This document shows, in pieces, positions 18,009-28,000 of a stretch of DNA of 64,000 nucleotides (the stretch's first letter is position 1; every line of letters begins with the position of its first letter). This DNA comes from an uncultured Pseudogracilibacillus sp. (lineage in GTDB: Bacteria; Bacillota; Bacilli; Bacillales; Amphibacillaceae), in NCBI GenBank assembly GCA_937960785.1, contig CALGOZ010000030.1:1-64000 (forward strand), in the 5' to 3' direction. Under the pieces are notes generated by a model. That model did no database searches. It saw only the letters and a list, made by a program, of their open reading frames with translations, and was not told the DNA's origin. The translations under genes were made by a program, and so were the position numbers.

Positions 18009-18066
18009 AAAACGTTAGTTATGCTACCCTTTCTGAGGGGCAAGGCTAACGTTTTTATTTTTTTAT
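18009..18066 (+). terminator. Terminator after fakA
   Basis: AAAAACGTTAG pairs with CTAACGTTTTT over a 27-nt apical part, followed by ATTTTTTT. Confidence 0.8.
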
Positions 18067-18141
18067 TACTATCTATTTTCGATTTGTTATAATACGTGTA
18101 GAAAAAACATCGACACGGTGTTAAAAAGGAGTTCGATTTAG

Positions 18142-20163
18142 TTGCTTTTCGAAGACGTAACAATATTAAAAGGTGTCGGAGAAAAAACAGCGGAAGATTT
18201 ACGGGCGATGAATATACATACGATTGAAGATTTACTATTTTATTTTCCTTATCGTCATGAAATTCATGAAGTGAAATCTTTAAATGAACTAGTTCATGAC
18301 ACAGAAGTGACTTTAGTTGGTACGATTGAAATTGCGCCCCATGTTCGATATGGAAGAACAAGACTTACCTTATTTACTATGAATGTAGAAGGAGCGAATG
18401 TACGGGTCGTTCTTTTTTTCCCACTTTTTCAAAAGGAAAAATATAAAAAAGGAACGACCGTTACCGTGCGTGGTAAATGGGATGCCCATCGGTTACAAAT
18501 AACGGCTAACAAGCTTTCCTTAGGCAGGCCGAAAAAATCTGTTGAAATAGAAAGTGTATATTCTGTAAAAGGTAATCTTACATCAGGTCGTTTACGCTCC
18601 TTTATCCGCCAAGCCTTAAACAAATATGGTAATTTAATAGAGGAAATTTTCCCGTTAAATTATTTACAAAAATATAAGTTACCAGATCGTAAAGAGGCAC
18701 TAAAGACGATGCATGAGCCAAAAAGTTCCTACGAGCTCAAACATGCCCGTCGACGCTTTATTTATGAAGAACTGCTATTATATCAATTAAAAATGCAACT
18801 TTATAAAGAAACACGAAAGGAAAAGCGAATCGGACCTTCAATTGCAATTGAGAAGGATCTTGTTGAACAATTTAAGGCGACACTACCATATACATTGACG
18901 AATTCACAGCAACGTTCCCTCGATGAAATTATCGCCGATTTGAAAGGGAAAAAACAAATGTACCGCCTATTACAAGGAGATGTAGGATCGGGTAAAACAG
19001 CAGTTGCAACGATTAGTTTATATGCTGTAGCAAAGGCAGGCTATCAAGGTGCTTTTATGGTGCCGACAGAAATTTTAGCTGAACAACATTATGAGACTGT
19101 GAAAGAAATGCTAGGCAATAAAGTAAAGGTCGCCTTATTAACAAGTAGTATAAAAGGAAAAAAGCGCGATAACATTTTAACTAATTTAAAAAATAATGAA
19201 ATCGATATTATAATTGGAACCCATTCTTTAATTCAGGAAGAGGTTCACTTTGCTAATCTTGGTTTTGTTATAATTGATGAACAGCACCGCTTCGGTGTCG
19301 ACCAGCGACGCCTTTTATTAGAAAAAGGAGAAGCACCTAACGTATTACATATGACAGCTACCCCCATCCCACGGACGCTAGCAATCACCGCCTTTGGAGA
19401 CTTAGATATATCAACGATCGATGAACTACCTAAAGGGCGAAAGCAAGTAGAAACCTACGTTATACGAGAACATTTACTCGACCGCTTGCTAAACTTTATC
19501 GAACAGCGAGTAAAAGAAGGGGAGCAAGTTTATTTTATATCACCTTTAATCGAAGAATCTGAAGCCTTCGACTATGAGAATGCCATCGATTTATACCATA
19601 AACTAGAAGCTCACTATCCTAGCTCAATCCATATTGGGCTATTACATGGACGGATGAAAAATGAGGAGAAAGAAGAAGTGATGAAACAGTTTGTTCATCG
19701 AGAAATTGATATCCTCGTTTCAACGACGGTAATAGAAGTAGGTGTTAACGTGCCAAACGCGACTGTGATGGTTATTTACGATGCTGAACGATTCGGCCTT
19801 GCTCAGCTTCATCAATTACGAGGTCGCGTCGGACGAGGTGAAAAACAAAGTTACTGTATTTTAATTGCTGATCCTAAAAGTGATGATGGTAAAGAACGAA
19901 TGCGTATAATTGCTGAGACGAACGACGGATTTAAATTAGCTGAAGCTGATTTAAAGTTGCGGGGGCCAGGAGATTTTTTCGGAAAAAAACAGAGCGGTCT
20001 GCCGGAGTTTAAAGTTGCCGATCCTATTGAACATTTCCGCGCTCTTGAAGTTGCTCGCACAGATGCACTTGATATCGTACAAAACAAAAAATGGAAGGCC
20101 GATCCAGATTATCAACCTTTATATCGTTATGTTGAACAGTTAGATATTGTTCAGTTTGACTAA
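18142..20163 (+). CDS. recG: ATP-dependent DNA helicase RecG
   Basis: 673 aa (B. subtilis 682). RecG reverses stalled forks and migrates branched DNA. Order: helix-hairpin-helix and wedge OB domain (about 1-160), linker, helicase domain with Walker A GDVGSGKTAVA, DEQH box, TATPIPRTL, and the C-terminal helicase motifs VSTTVIEVGVNVPNA and QLRGRVGRG. Start is TTG at 18142, 10 nt after AAAGGAG. sdaAB and sdaAA, which precede recG in B. subtilis, are not here. Confidence 0.96.
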   Translation: MLFEDVTILKGVGEKTAEDLRAMNIHTIEDLLFYFPYRHEIHEVKSLNELVHDTEVTLVGTIEIAPHVRYGRTRLTLFTMNVEGANVRVVLFFPLFQKEKYKKGTTVTVRGKWDAHRLQITANKLSLGRPKKSVEIESVYSVKGNLTSGRLRSFIRQALNKYGNLIEEIFPLNYLQKYKLPDRKEALKTMHEPKSSYELKHARRRFIYEELLLYQLKMQLYKETRKEKRIGPSIAIEKDLVEQFKATLPYTLTNSQQRSLDEIIADLKGKKQMYRLLQGDVGSGKTAVATISLYAVAKAGYQGAFMVPTEILAEQHYETVKEMLGNKVKVALLTSSIKGKKRDNILTNLKNNEIDIIIGTHSLIQEEVHFANLGFVIIDEQHRFGVDQRRLLLEKGEAPNVLHMTATPIPRTLAITAFGDLDISTIDELPKGRKQVETYVIREHLLDRLLNFIEQRVKEGEQVYFISPLIEESEAFDYENAIDLYHKLEAHYPSSIHIGLLHGRMKNEEKEEVMKQFVHREIDILVSTTVIEVGVNVPNATVMVIYDAERFGLAQLHQLRGRVGRGEKQSYCILIADPKSDDGKERMRIIAETNDGFKLAEADLKLRGPGDFFGKKQSGLPEFKVADPIEHFRALEVARTDALDIVQNKKWKADPDYQPLYRYVEQLDIVQFD

Positions 20164-20196
20164 TTTACAATTACAATCGCTTGTTACAATTAGTAC

Positions 20197-20225
20197 TTGC
20201 ATTTTTAAAGTTGGTGTTATATATT
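20197..20225 (+). promoter_or_regulatory. SigA promoter of the fapR operon
   Basis: TTGCAT, a 17-bp spacer and TATATT. The predicted start site, about 20232, falls inside the FapR operator. Confidence 0.5.
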
Positions 20226-20229
20226 ACTT

Positions 20230-20246
20230 TTATGACCAAGTCTTAA
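20230..20246 (+). promoter_or_regulatory. FapR operator
   Basis: TTATGACCAAGTCTTAA is a 17-bp imperfect palindrome (TTA-GAC / GTC-TAA) close to the known FapR site (TTAGTACCTRRTACTAA type). It covers the predicted transcription start of fapR-plsX-fabD-fabG, so FapR binding would block initiation and malonyl-CoA would release it. Established for B. subtilis; inferred here. Confidence 0.7.
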
Positions 20247-20268
20247 ATGTACGATGGATGTGGATATG

Positions 20269-20847
20269 ATGAGAATGGAAAAACGAAAACGTCAAAAACT
20301 TCTAAAAGAAAAAATTGAAGCGACACCTTTTATTACAGATGAAGAGTTAGCGAAACATTTCAATGTTAGTGTTCAAACGATTCGACTCGACCGTCTAGAA
20401 TTGTCCATTCCTGAATTGCGGGAACGAATTAAATCGGTAGCGACAAATAATTGGAATGAGATGGTAAAATCGTTACCCCTAGAAGAAGTAATTGGTGAAA
20501 TAATCGATTTACAGCTTGATGAACGGGCAATTTCTATTTTAAACATTCAGGAGGAACACGTTTTTTCTCGTAATAAAATCGCTCGCGGTCATCACCTCTT
20601 TGCCCAAGCGAACTCCTTAGCTGTTGCGGTAATGGACGATGAACTTGCCTTAACGAAAAATGCTGAGATAAACTTTACAAGACAAGTAAAAGTAGGGGAG
20701 CAAGTCGTAGCAAAAGCCGAAGTCGTTGAAAAAGTAAACGAACGAGAAGCAATCGTCAAGGTGAAAAGTTATGTAAAAAATGAACTCGTCTTTTCAGGAG
20801 TTTTTCATATGTATCGTTCGAGTCTTAAAAAGGAGAATGATGAATGA
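20269..20847 (+). CDS. fapR: Fatty acid biosynthesis repressor FapR
   Basis: About 192 aa (B. subtilis 188). FapR represses fatty acid and phospholipid genes and is released by malonyl-CoA. N-terminal HTH (about residues 15-50, [23 protein letters not shown] has the recognition helix) and C-terminal hot-dog effector domain (about 70-190) with [20 protein letters not shown]. Starts at 20254 and 20266 are also possible; 20269 best matches the B. subtilis N-terminus. First gene of the lipid operon, overlapping plsX by 4 bp. Confidence 0.95.
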   Translation: MRMEKRKRQKLLKEKIEATPFITDEELAKHFNVSVQTIRLDRLELSIPELRERIKSVATNNWNEMVKSLPLEEVIGEIIDLQLDERAISILNIQEEHVFSRNKIARGHHLFAQANSLAVAVMDDELALTKNAEINFTRQVKVGEQVVAKAEVVEKVNEREAIVKVKSYVKNELVFSGVFHMYRSSLKKENDE

Positions 20848-21851
20848 AAATAGCAATCGATGCAATGGGCGGTGACAACGCTCCTAAAGTTATTATCGAT
20901 GGTGCGATGAAAGCAATAGAGCACCGGGAAGACTTAGAAATCGTATTAGTCGGCGATGAAAATAAAATTAAACGCCATATAACAAAAGATGAGCGAATTT
21001 CAATTATACATACGACAGAAACAATTGGGGATGAAGATGACCCAATTCGTGCAGTCCGTAGAAAGAAAGATGCTTCTCTCGTCTTAGCAGCAACGGAAGT
21101 AAAAGAAGGTCGAGCTGACGCTTGTATTTCGGCTGGTAATACGGGTGCATTAGTAGTAAGTGGTTTATTTGTTATTGGAAGAATGAAAGGAATTGATCGC
21201 CCAGCCTTAAGCCCGACATTACCGACGACAAATGGTGAAGGCTTTTTGTTACTTGATGCAGGTGCAAATGTCGATGTAAATCCAAAAAACTTGGTACAAT
21301 ACGCCATTATGGGATCGATTTATTGTGAAAAAGTACGTAATATTAAAAAGCCACGAATCGGTTTACTTAATGTGGGGACTGAAGAAAGTAAAGGTAACAA
21401 CGTAACGAAAAAAGCTTATAAACTATTACAGAAAGCACCGATTAATTTCATAGGTAATGTAGAAGCTCGCGACGTAATGCAGGGTGTCGTCGATGTTGTC
21501 GTAACTGATGGATTTAGCGGTAATATTACGTTAAAGGCTATTGAAGGAACTGCACTGCATGTAATGAATATTTTAAAAGATACTTTTATGTCCTCGATAA
21601 AAACAAAAGTATTAGCTGGACTAATGAGAAAAGAATTAGCTAGTTTAAAAAAACAGTTTGATTACCCAGAGTATGGTGGTGCAGCTTTGTTCGGTTTAGC
21701 TGCACCAGTGATCAAATCCCACGGTTCATCGAACGAAATCGCTATTTATCATACAATTAATCAGGCATGTCATATGATTGAACATAACGTTGTAGAAACA
21801 ATTGGCGAAACTGTACAAACGATTGAAAAAGAAGAGGAGGCATCTGAATGA
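20844..21851 (+). CDS. plsX: Phosphate acyltransferase PlsX
   Basis: 335 aa. It converts acyl-ACP and phosphate to acyl-phosphate, the acyl donor for PlsY in phosphatidic acid synthesis, and is a peripheral membrane protein. Conserved [12 protein letters not shown] at the N-terminus, [18 protein letters not shown] and [12 protein letters not shown] are present. Start ATG overlaps the fapR stop and its stop overlaps the fabD start (ATGA), so translation is coupled throughout. Confidence 0.96.
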   Translation: MKIAIDAMGGDNAPKVIIDGAMKAIEHREDLEIVLVGDENKIKRHITKDERISIIHTTETIGDEDDPIRAVRRKKDASLVLAATEVKEGRADACISAGNTGALVVSGLFVIGRMKGIDRPALSPTLPTTNGEGFLLLDAGANVDVNPKNLVQYAIMGSIYCEKVRNIKKPRIGLLNVGTEESKGNNVTKKAYKLLQKAPINFIGNVEARDVMQGVVDVVVTDGFSGNITLKAIEGTALHVMNILKDTFMSSIKTKVLAGLMRKELASLKKQFDYPEYGGAALFGLAAPVIKSHGSSNEIAIYHTINQACHMIEHNVVETIGETVQTIEKEEEASE

Positions 21852-22786
21852 AGAAAATTGCATGTATGTTTCCAGGCCAAGGTTCACAAAAGGTAGGAAT
21901 GGGAAAGCAATTATACGAAGCTTATGAAGAGGTGCGAGAGCTTTATAAAAGAGCAAACGAAGTACTTGATAAAGATATTACAAGCTTAATGTTTGAAGGA
22001 CCTCAAGAACAATTAACAGAGACCGAAAATGCCCAACCAGCACTACTTTTATCTTCTGTAGCAGCTTATACATTGTTTGAAAAGGAAAAAATTACACCAA
22101 GCATGGTGGTCGGTCATAGCTTAGGAGAGTATAGTGCCCTCGTTGTAGCAGGAGCAATCCCAGTAGATGAAGCCCTCCCACTAGTACAAACGAGAGGTCG
22201 CCTGATGGAAAAGGCGTATCCAAAAGGAAAAGGGACGATGGCAGCGGTTTTAGGAATGAAAGAGGAAGAAATCCAACCAATCGTCGAACAAATCGATGAT
22301 GAAATTGTCGATGTAGCTAACTTAAACTGTCCAGGTCAAATTGTTATTTCTGGTTCAAAGGCGGGAGTTGATAGGGCAAGTGAATTGTTAAAAGAAGCTG
22401 GAGCCCGTCGAGTCTTGCCACTTAATGTTAGTGGACCGTTTCATTCTCGTTTAATGAAAGAGGCGAACAAAGACTTTGCTAAATATTTAGATGAAACAAC
22501 AATTTCAAATGCAACGATTCCGGTTTACGCTAACGTTACAGCTAAGCCTGTCAAACAGAAAGAAGAAATTAAACAATTATTACTCGAACAACTGTACTCA
22601 CCGGTTCGGTTTGAACAGTCGATTCGAAACATGATTGATCAAGGTATCGAAGCTTTCGTCGAAGTAGGAACAGGCTCAGTTTTATCTGGTCTCGTACGGA
22701 AAATCGACCGGAGTGTGAAGACTTTTTCAGTACAAGATGAGAAAACTTTCGAAAAGTTTTTAACTTGGTATAAGGAGGACGCTTAA
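21848..22786 (+). CDS. fabD: Malonyl-CoA:ACP transacylase FabD
   Basis: 312 aa. It loads malonyl groups on to ACP for fatty acid elongation. MFPGQGSQ near the N-terminus, the nucleophile elbow [10 protein letters not shown] with the catalytic Ser, and the catalytic His in GPFHSRLM are intact. It is followed by fabG after 1 bp. Confidence 0.96.
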   Translation: MKKIACMFPGQGSQKVGMGKQLYEAYEEVRELYKRANEVLDKDITSLMFEGPQEQLTETENAQPALLLSSVAAYTLFEKEKITPSMVVGHSLGEYSALVVAGAIPVDEALPLVQTRGRLMEKAYPKGKGTMAAVLGMKEEEIQPIVEQIDDEIVDVANLNCPGQIVISGSKAGVDRASELLKEAGARRVLPLNVSGPFHSRLMKEANKDFAKYLDETTISNATIPVYANVTAKPVKQKEEIKQLLLEQLYSPVRFEQSIRNMIDQGIEAFVEVGTGSVLSGLVRKIDRSVKTFSVQDEKTFEKFLTWYKEDA

Positions 22787-22787
22787 G

Positions 22788-23528
22788 ATGTTAAAAGGGA
22801 AAAACGCCCTCGTCACCGGTTCTTCGCGGGGTATTGGACGAGCGATAGCCTTAAAATTAGGTAAGCTCGGAGCAAATGTTGCCGTTAACTATGCAGGTAA
22901 TGAACAAAAGGCGGAAGAAGTTGTTACGGAATTAGAAGAGCTTGGGGTAAAAGCAATAAAAATCAAAGCCGATGTAGCAAAAGAATCTGATGTTAAAAAA
23001 ATGGTTAAAGAAACAATCGATACTTTCGGTTCTTTAGAAATTTTAGTTAATAATGCGGGAATAACCCGCGATAACTTACTTATGCGTATGAAGGAAGAGG
23101 ACTTTCAAGACGTAATTGATACGAATTTAAAAGGAGCCTTTTTATGTACAAAGGCTGTAACGCGTCAAATGATGCGTCAGCGTTATGGACGTATTGTCAA
23201 TATCGCTTCTATCGTAGGGGTTAGTGGTAATCCAGGACAAGCGAACTATGTTGCAGCAAAGGCGGGAGTTATTGGGTTAACGAAATCGAATGCTCAAGAA
23301 TTAGCACCACGTAATATATTAGTAAATGCGGTAGCTCCAGGTTTTATTACAACTGATATGACTGATGAATTAACCGAGGAACAAAAAGAAGCAATATTTG
23401 ATCGCATTCCTTTAAAACGATTAGGAGAACCTGAAGATATTGCCAATGTCGTTGCCTTTTTAGTTTCTGATGAAGCAAAATATATTACCGGACAAACGAT
23501 TCATGTCGATGGCGGAATGGTGATGTAA
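22788..23528 (+). CDS. fabG: 3-oxoacyl-ACP reductase FabG
   Basis: 246 aa NADPH-dependent short-chain dehydrogenase that reduces 3-oxoacyl-ACP. Rossmann motif [16 protein letters not shown], catalytic Ser in NIASIVG, and YVAAK carrying the Tyr-Lys pair are present. AAGGAGG precedes the ATG. It lies downstream of fabD in the FapR operon. Confidence 0.97.
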   Translation: MLKGKNALVTGSSRGIGRAIALKLGKLGANVAVNYAGNEQKAEEVVTELEELGVKAIKIKADVAKESDVKKMVKETIDTFGSLEILVNNAGITRDNLLMRMKEEDFQDVIDTNLKGAFLCTKAVTRQMMRQRYGRIVNIASIVGVSGNPGQANYVAAKAGVIGLTKSNAQELAPRNILVNAVAPGFITTDMTDELTEEQKEAIFDRIPLKRLGEPEDIANVVAFLVSDEAKYITGQTIHVDGGMVM

Positions 23529-23600
23529 CTACTTTAAAGGAATAATTATGCTAGTAATTACCCATATTTTCACCTATACTATTGGAAGGGGGTGAGTTGT

Positions 23601-23834
23601 ATGTCAGACGTATTTGAACGAGTGAAAGAAATCATCGTTGAGCAGTTAGATGTTGAAGAGGATCAAGTTACACTTGAAGCATCTTTCCGTGACGATTTAG
23701 AAGCGGACTCATTAGACGTTGTTGAGCTTGTAATGGAGCTTGAGGACGAGTTTGATCTTGAAATTGCTGATGAGGAAGCCGAAAAGATTGTAACGGTAGG
23801 AGATGCTGTTAAGTTTATTGAGGAAAATCAGTAA
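23601..23834 (+). CDS. acpP: Acyl carrier protein
   Basis: 77 aa, acidic, four-helix ACP. Ser37 in ADSLD is the 4'-phosphopantetheine site. The residue before the motif is Glu (DLEADSLD) where most ACPs have Gly (DLGADSLD). A GTG at 23592 is rejected because the AAGGGGGTG ribosome site overlaps it; ATG at 23601 gives the same length as B. subtilis AcpA. A small hairpin (TACACG / CGTGTA, 23839-23857) follows directly, then a terminator. Confidence 0.96.
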   Translation: MSDVFERVKEIIVEQLDVEEDQVTLEASFRDDLEADSLDVVELVMELEDEFDLEIADEEAEKIVTVGDAVKFIEENQ

Positions 23835-23891
23835 GTATTACACGGCTTTGTCGTGTACATAATAAACAATTAGTAACGACACTCTACGTAC

Positions 23892-23922
23892 AAGTCTCGC
23901 TTTTCGCGGGGCTTTTCATTTT
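23892..23922 (+). terminator. Terminator between acpP and rncS
   Basis: AAGTCTCGC, a 5-nt loop and GCGGGGCTT pair (two G-U), followed by a T-rich tail TTCATTTT. It likely gives partial termination before rncS. Confidence 0.65.
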
Positions 23923-23937
23923 AATTAAGGAAGGTAT

Positions 23938-24657
23938 ATGAGTATGAATGTTTCAAAGTTAGAGGAAAAATATACTATTACATTTCAAAATAAGGCACTC
24001 TTAGCGCAAGCTTTTACCCATTCATCTTATGTAAATGAACATCATAAGGGACGAATCGAAGATAATGAACGGTTGGAATTTTTAGGCGACGCTGTATTAG
24101 AACTTCTCGTCTCTCATTATTTATACGACCGTTTTAAAACGTTATCAGAAGGAGAACTGACAAAGTATCGGGCAAATATCGTCTGTGAACCTGCGCTCTA
24201 TCATTTTGCGACAAAATTAGGATTAGACGAATTTGTAATGCTTGGTAAGGGAGAAGAGCGAACCGGGGGAAGAATGCGCCAAGCGTTGTTAGCTGATGTA
24301 TTTGAAGCTTTTTTAGGCGCAATTTATTTAGATAAGGGAATCGAAGAAAGTAGAAAATTTTTAGAAACTTGGGTATTTCCTTTAATTACTGATGATGTTC
24401 TTTTACATAGGATGGATTATAAAACAGCTTTACAAGAACTAATTCAAGAGCGAACAAAGGCTACTTTGACCTACCGAATTATTCGAGAATTTGGTCCGTC
24501 TCATGCAAAGCAATTCGTAGCGGAAGTAAGTATAAGTGATACAAAGCGCGCAACCGGACAAGGAAAAACAAAAAAAGAAGCCGAACAAAAGGCGGCTCAA
24601 CAATTGTATTTACAATTAACGAGAAATAACAGAGATAAAGGCATTACAAAAGATTAA
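23938..24657 (+). CDS. rncS: Ribonuclease III
   Basis: 239 aa (B. subtilis 249). It cleaves double-stranded RNA in rRNA processing, scRNA maturation and antisense decay. Catalytic domain (about 1-150) has the signature NERLEFLGDAVLELLVS and the second acidic pair in ADVFEAFLGA. The C-terminal dsRNA-binding domain spans about 160-230. AAGGAAGG precedes the ATG at 23938; a second ATG two codons later is possible. Confidence 0.96.
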   Translation: MSMNVSKLEEKYTITFQNKALLAQAFTHSSYVNEHHKGRIEDNERLEFLGDAVLELLVSHYLYDRFKTLSEGELTKYRANIVCEPALYHFATKLGLDEFVMLGKGEERTGGRMRQALLADVFEAFLGAIYLDKGIEESRKFLETWVFPLITDDVLLHRMDYKTALQELIQERTKATLTYRIIREFGPSHAKQFVAEVSISDTKRATGQGKTKKEAEQKAAQQLYLQLTRNNRDKGITKD

Positions 24658-24667
24658 CGGTCTTTAT

Positions 24668-24898
24668 TTAAGCTTCTCTGATTGAACGTAACTCATCGAC
24701 AAAGGCTTGCACTTCCGCTGGACTTAAGGAGTCGATTTGTTTGATATGATCGTATAAAAACTTCAGATCGTTATATTGATCTAAACGGTAAAACTTTTCA
24801 TCAAACATAATTCGATTAGCTACATCAAGCTTTGTGGCAAGTTCATCGAGAATATATTTTAAGTTTTGTTCAGAAGCAACTTGTAAATCGATTGTCAT
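24668..24898 (-). CDS. DUF1128 family small protein (YfkK-like)
   Basis: 76 aa, predicted all-helical and acidic, with no signal or TM segment. It resembles DUF1128 proteins such as B. subtilis YfkK: an N-terminal NLKYILDELATKLDVAN helix, a Tyr/Asp-rich middle and a C-terminal LSPAEVQAFVDELRSIRE helix. The function of the family is unknown. It reads against rncS (stops 10 bp apart) and diverges from smc. AAAGGTAG precedes the ATG at 24898. No gene lies here in B. subtilis. Confidence 0.75.
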   Translation of the reverse strand: MTIDLQVASEQNLKYILDELATKLDVANRIMFDEKFYRLDQYNDLKFLYDHIKQIDSLSPAEVQAFVDELRSIREA

Positions 24899-25018
24899 CA
24901 CTCTACCTTTCTTATAATAGTATCAACTATTTAGCATGTAGTTTACAATGAATTATATACAATGACAACTAAAAAGCGGTCGTAAACGGCAAATTTTATC
25001 GTTGTGAGGAGATTTATT

Positions 25019-28000
25019 ATGTTTTTAAAACGTTTAGAAACAATCGGCTTTAAATCTTTTGCTGAACGAATTACGATTGAATTCGTTCCTGGTATTACGA
25101 CGATTGTCGGTCCAAACGGAAGTGGAAAAAGCAACGTAATCGACGCCATTCGCTGGGTATTAGGAGAGCAATCGGCTCGTTCTTTACGAGGACAACGGAT
25201 GGAAGATGTAATTTTTCAAGGCAGTGAAACGAGAAATCCGTTAAATTTTGCTGAAGTATCTTTAATTCTGAATAACGAAAGTGGCGAACTTCCGATTGAA
25301 TACCAAGAGGTTAAAGTGACCCGTCGTGTATATCGCTCAGGAGAGAGTGAATTTTTAATTAATAAACAGCCGTGTCGTTTAAAAGATATCGTTGATTTAT
25401 TTACGGATACCGGATTAGGTCGCGAGTCTTTTTCAATTATTGGCCAAGGGAAAATTGATGAAATTTTAAGTTCTAAAGCAGACGAACGTCGAGCTGTATT
25501 TGAAGAAGCAGCTGGAGTTATGCGCTACAAACGTCGTAAAGAGGAAGCGGCCTATAAATTAAAAGAGACCGAAGATAATTTAGCCCGAGTCGAAGATATT
25601 ATCTATGAAATCTCCCAACAAATTGAGCCATTAAAAAAACAAGCGAAAATTGCAAAAGAATATAAGACGTTACAAGCTAAACTTACAGAAAAGGAAATCG
25701 CGCTTCTCGTAACGGAAATCTCAACATTACATGAAAAGTGGCAACAACTACTCCAAAAAATTGAAAGGGACACATTAAAACTAGTCGAGCGAGAAACTAC
25801 TTTACAACAGTTCGAAGCCAAAATCATTACCCGTAGAGAAGAAGTAGAGCAATTAGAGACGACGATTCAATCGTTGCACGAACGTTTAATCGAAGTGACT
25901 GAACAATTAGAACAAACGGAAGGGAAACGTAACGTCCGTATCGAGCAGACGAAACATCATGAGGAAAATAAGCAGAAAATAAAAAAGGAAAAAAAAGATT
26001 TACAAATAGCGTTACAAACTTTAGAAACTAGGATTGAAGAAGAAGAAAAACAAGTTAATGCAATTCATAAACATTTACAATCAATTCACGAAGAAATGAA
26101 ACGTGTTGAAGCAAATTTATATAGCCGTCATGATGAACTAGGGGACGAAATCGATCGTCTAAAAGGAGATTTAATTGAATATTTAAACGAACAAGCTGTC
26201 TTAAATAACGAACATAATGCTTTGACCGAGCGACTTCGCCAACTTAAAGTTCGATTAACTTCTGAAGACAATCGTAAAGAATCTATGCAGTCACAGTATC
26301 AGCAGTTAAAAAAAGAACGAAAATCTTTACTTAAGCAGAAGGAAGAGAAGGAAGCCCAACTAACTTCATATAAACAAGCAATCAATGACTTAGAAAAGAC
26401 TATTATTGATGAAGTCGCACAACTAGAAGAAAAGCAACGTCAATTTTATGCCCTACAAGAACAACGAACGAGAAGTAACTCACGTAAAGAAATGCTTGAA
26501 GAAATGAAGAAAAACTACCAAGGTTTTGCCTACGGTGTTAAAGAGATTTTACAAGCGACAAAACGAGGCGATTTACAAGGAATAATTGGTCCAGTAATCG
26601 ATTTAATCGAGGTACCTAATCGCTATATTATCGCTGTTGATACAATTTTAGGCCACCAATCACAATTTATTGTCGTCCCTGATGACGCAACCGCTCGTGC
26701 AACAATCGCTTGGTTAAAACGTGAAAATAAAGGAAGAGCTACTTTTCTACCTTTACAATCTATCGTTGCTCGTTTTCTGCCATCTCAAGTTCGTTCCCTA
26801 TTAGAGGAAGAACAAGGCTTTATCGGCATTGCTAGTGAATTAGTTCGAATTGAACCTCATTATCAGAAAGTTATCGAGCATTTAATGGGAAATGTAATCG
26901 TCGCCGAAACGTTAGCCGATGCGAACCGAATCGCATCTCGGACGAATCGACGATATCGAATTGTAACCTTAGAAGGAGACGTTGTATTTCCTGGAGGCTC
27001 GATTTCTGGGGGAGCCCAAAGAAAACGGAATGTGTCGCTTTTTACTAGGGAAAAAGAGTTGAACGAATTAACCGAAAGGGTACGCCAAATCGACCAACAA
27101 TTGACAAATTTACAAAAAGAGCAAAAGATACGAAACGAAAAGCTCGAACAAATTCAAGAAAAAGAAAAGGCACAAAAAGAAGCGTTACAAGCTTTACAGA
27201 ATGAATACGATGTAATTATAGGAAAAGTTCAACAATACGAAATAAAAGAACAATCCCTTAAAGATCGATTGACAACCTACGAACACCAACATAATGAGTA
27301 CGAAGCTGAACGAGCATCACTAAAAGAAAAAATTGAACAAAACCAAAAACAGTTAAAAGATGCAAAGGGAAAAATTGCACGTACGCAAGAGACGATTCAA
27401 ATGAAGACAGAAGAACAAGCAAAACTGTTAGAGAATAAGGCGAAGAATGAAAAACTATTACATGAACTACAATTAAAAAATGCTGAACAACAAGAGCGGG
27501 CAAAACATTTTGAAAAAATCGTTCAAAGCTTAGAAAGCGAACGAAAAAGTACGCTAGAAAAACTGGAAGATATCGATGAACAATTAGTGGCTATCGAGAC
27601 ATTAGAAGCAGAACAGGAATCACTTGAAACAATTGAAAAAAAGCTTACAACTTACCGTAAAGAACGTCAAGCTGTAAGTACGAAAATAACAGAACTACAA
27701 GCGAAACGAAAAGAAAAAATGCAAGAAATTGAAGACGACAGCCGTGAACTTGAAGCACGCCGTAAACTTTTTGAAGAAATGAAAAAAACATTGCAAGATA
27801 AAGAAATTGAAGCGAGCCGACTCGATGTAAAATTAGAAAATCGTCTTCAAACGTTGCAAGAGACGTATACGATCACATACGAAAAAGCTTACGAAACCTA
27901 CGGCAAAGTCGAAGATGTAGCGAAACGAACAGATGAAGTACAGGAACTACGTCGAAAAATACGGGCTCTCGGTACAGTCAATTTAGGAGCAATCGAGGAA

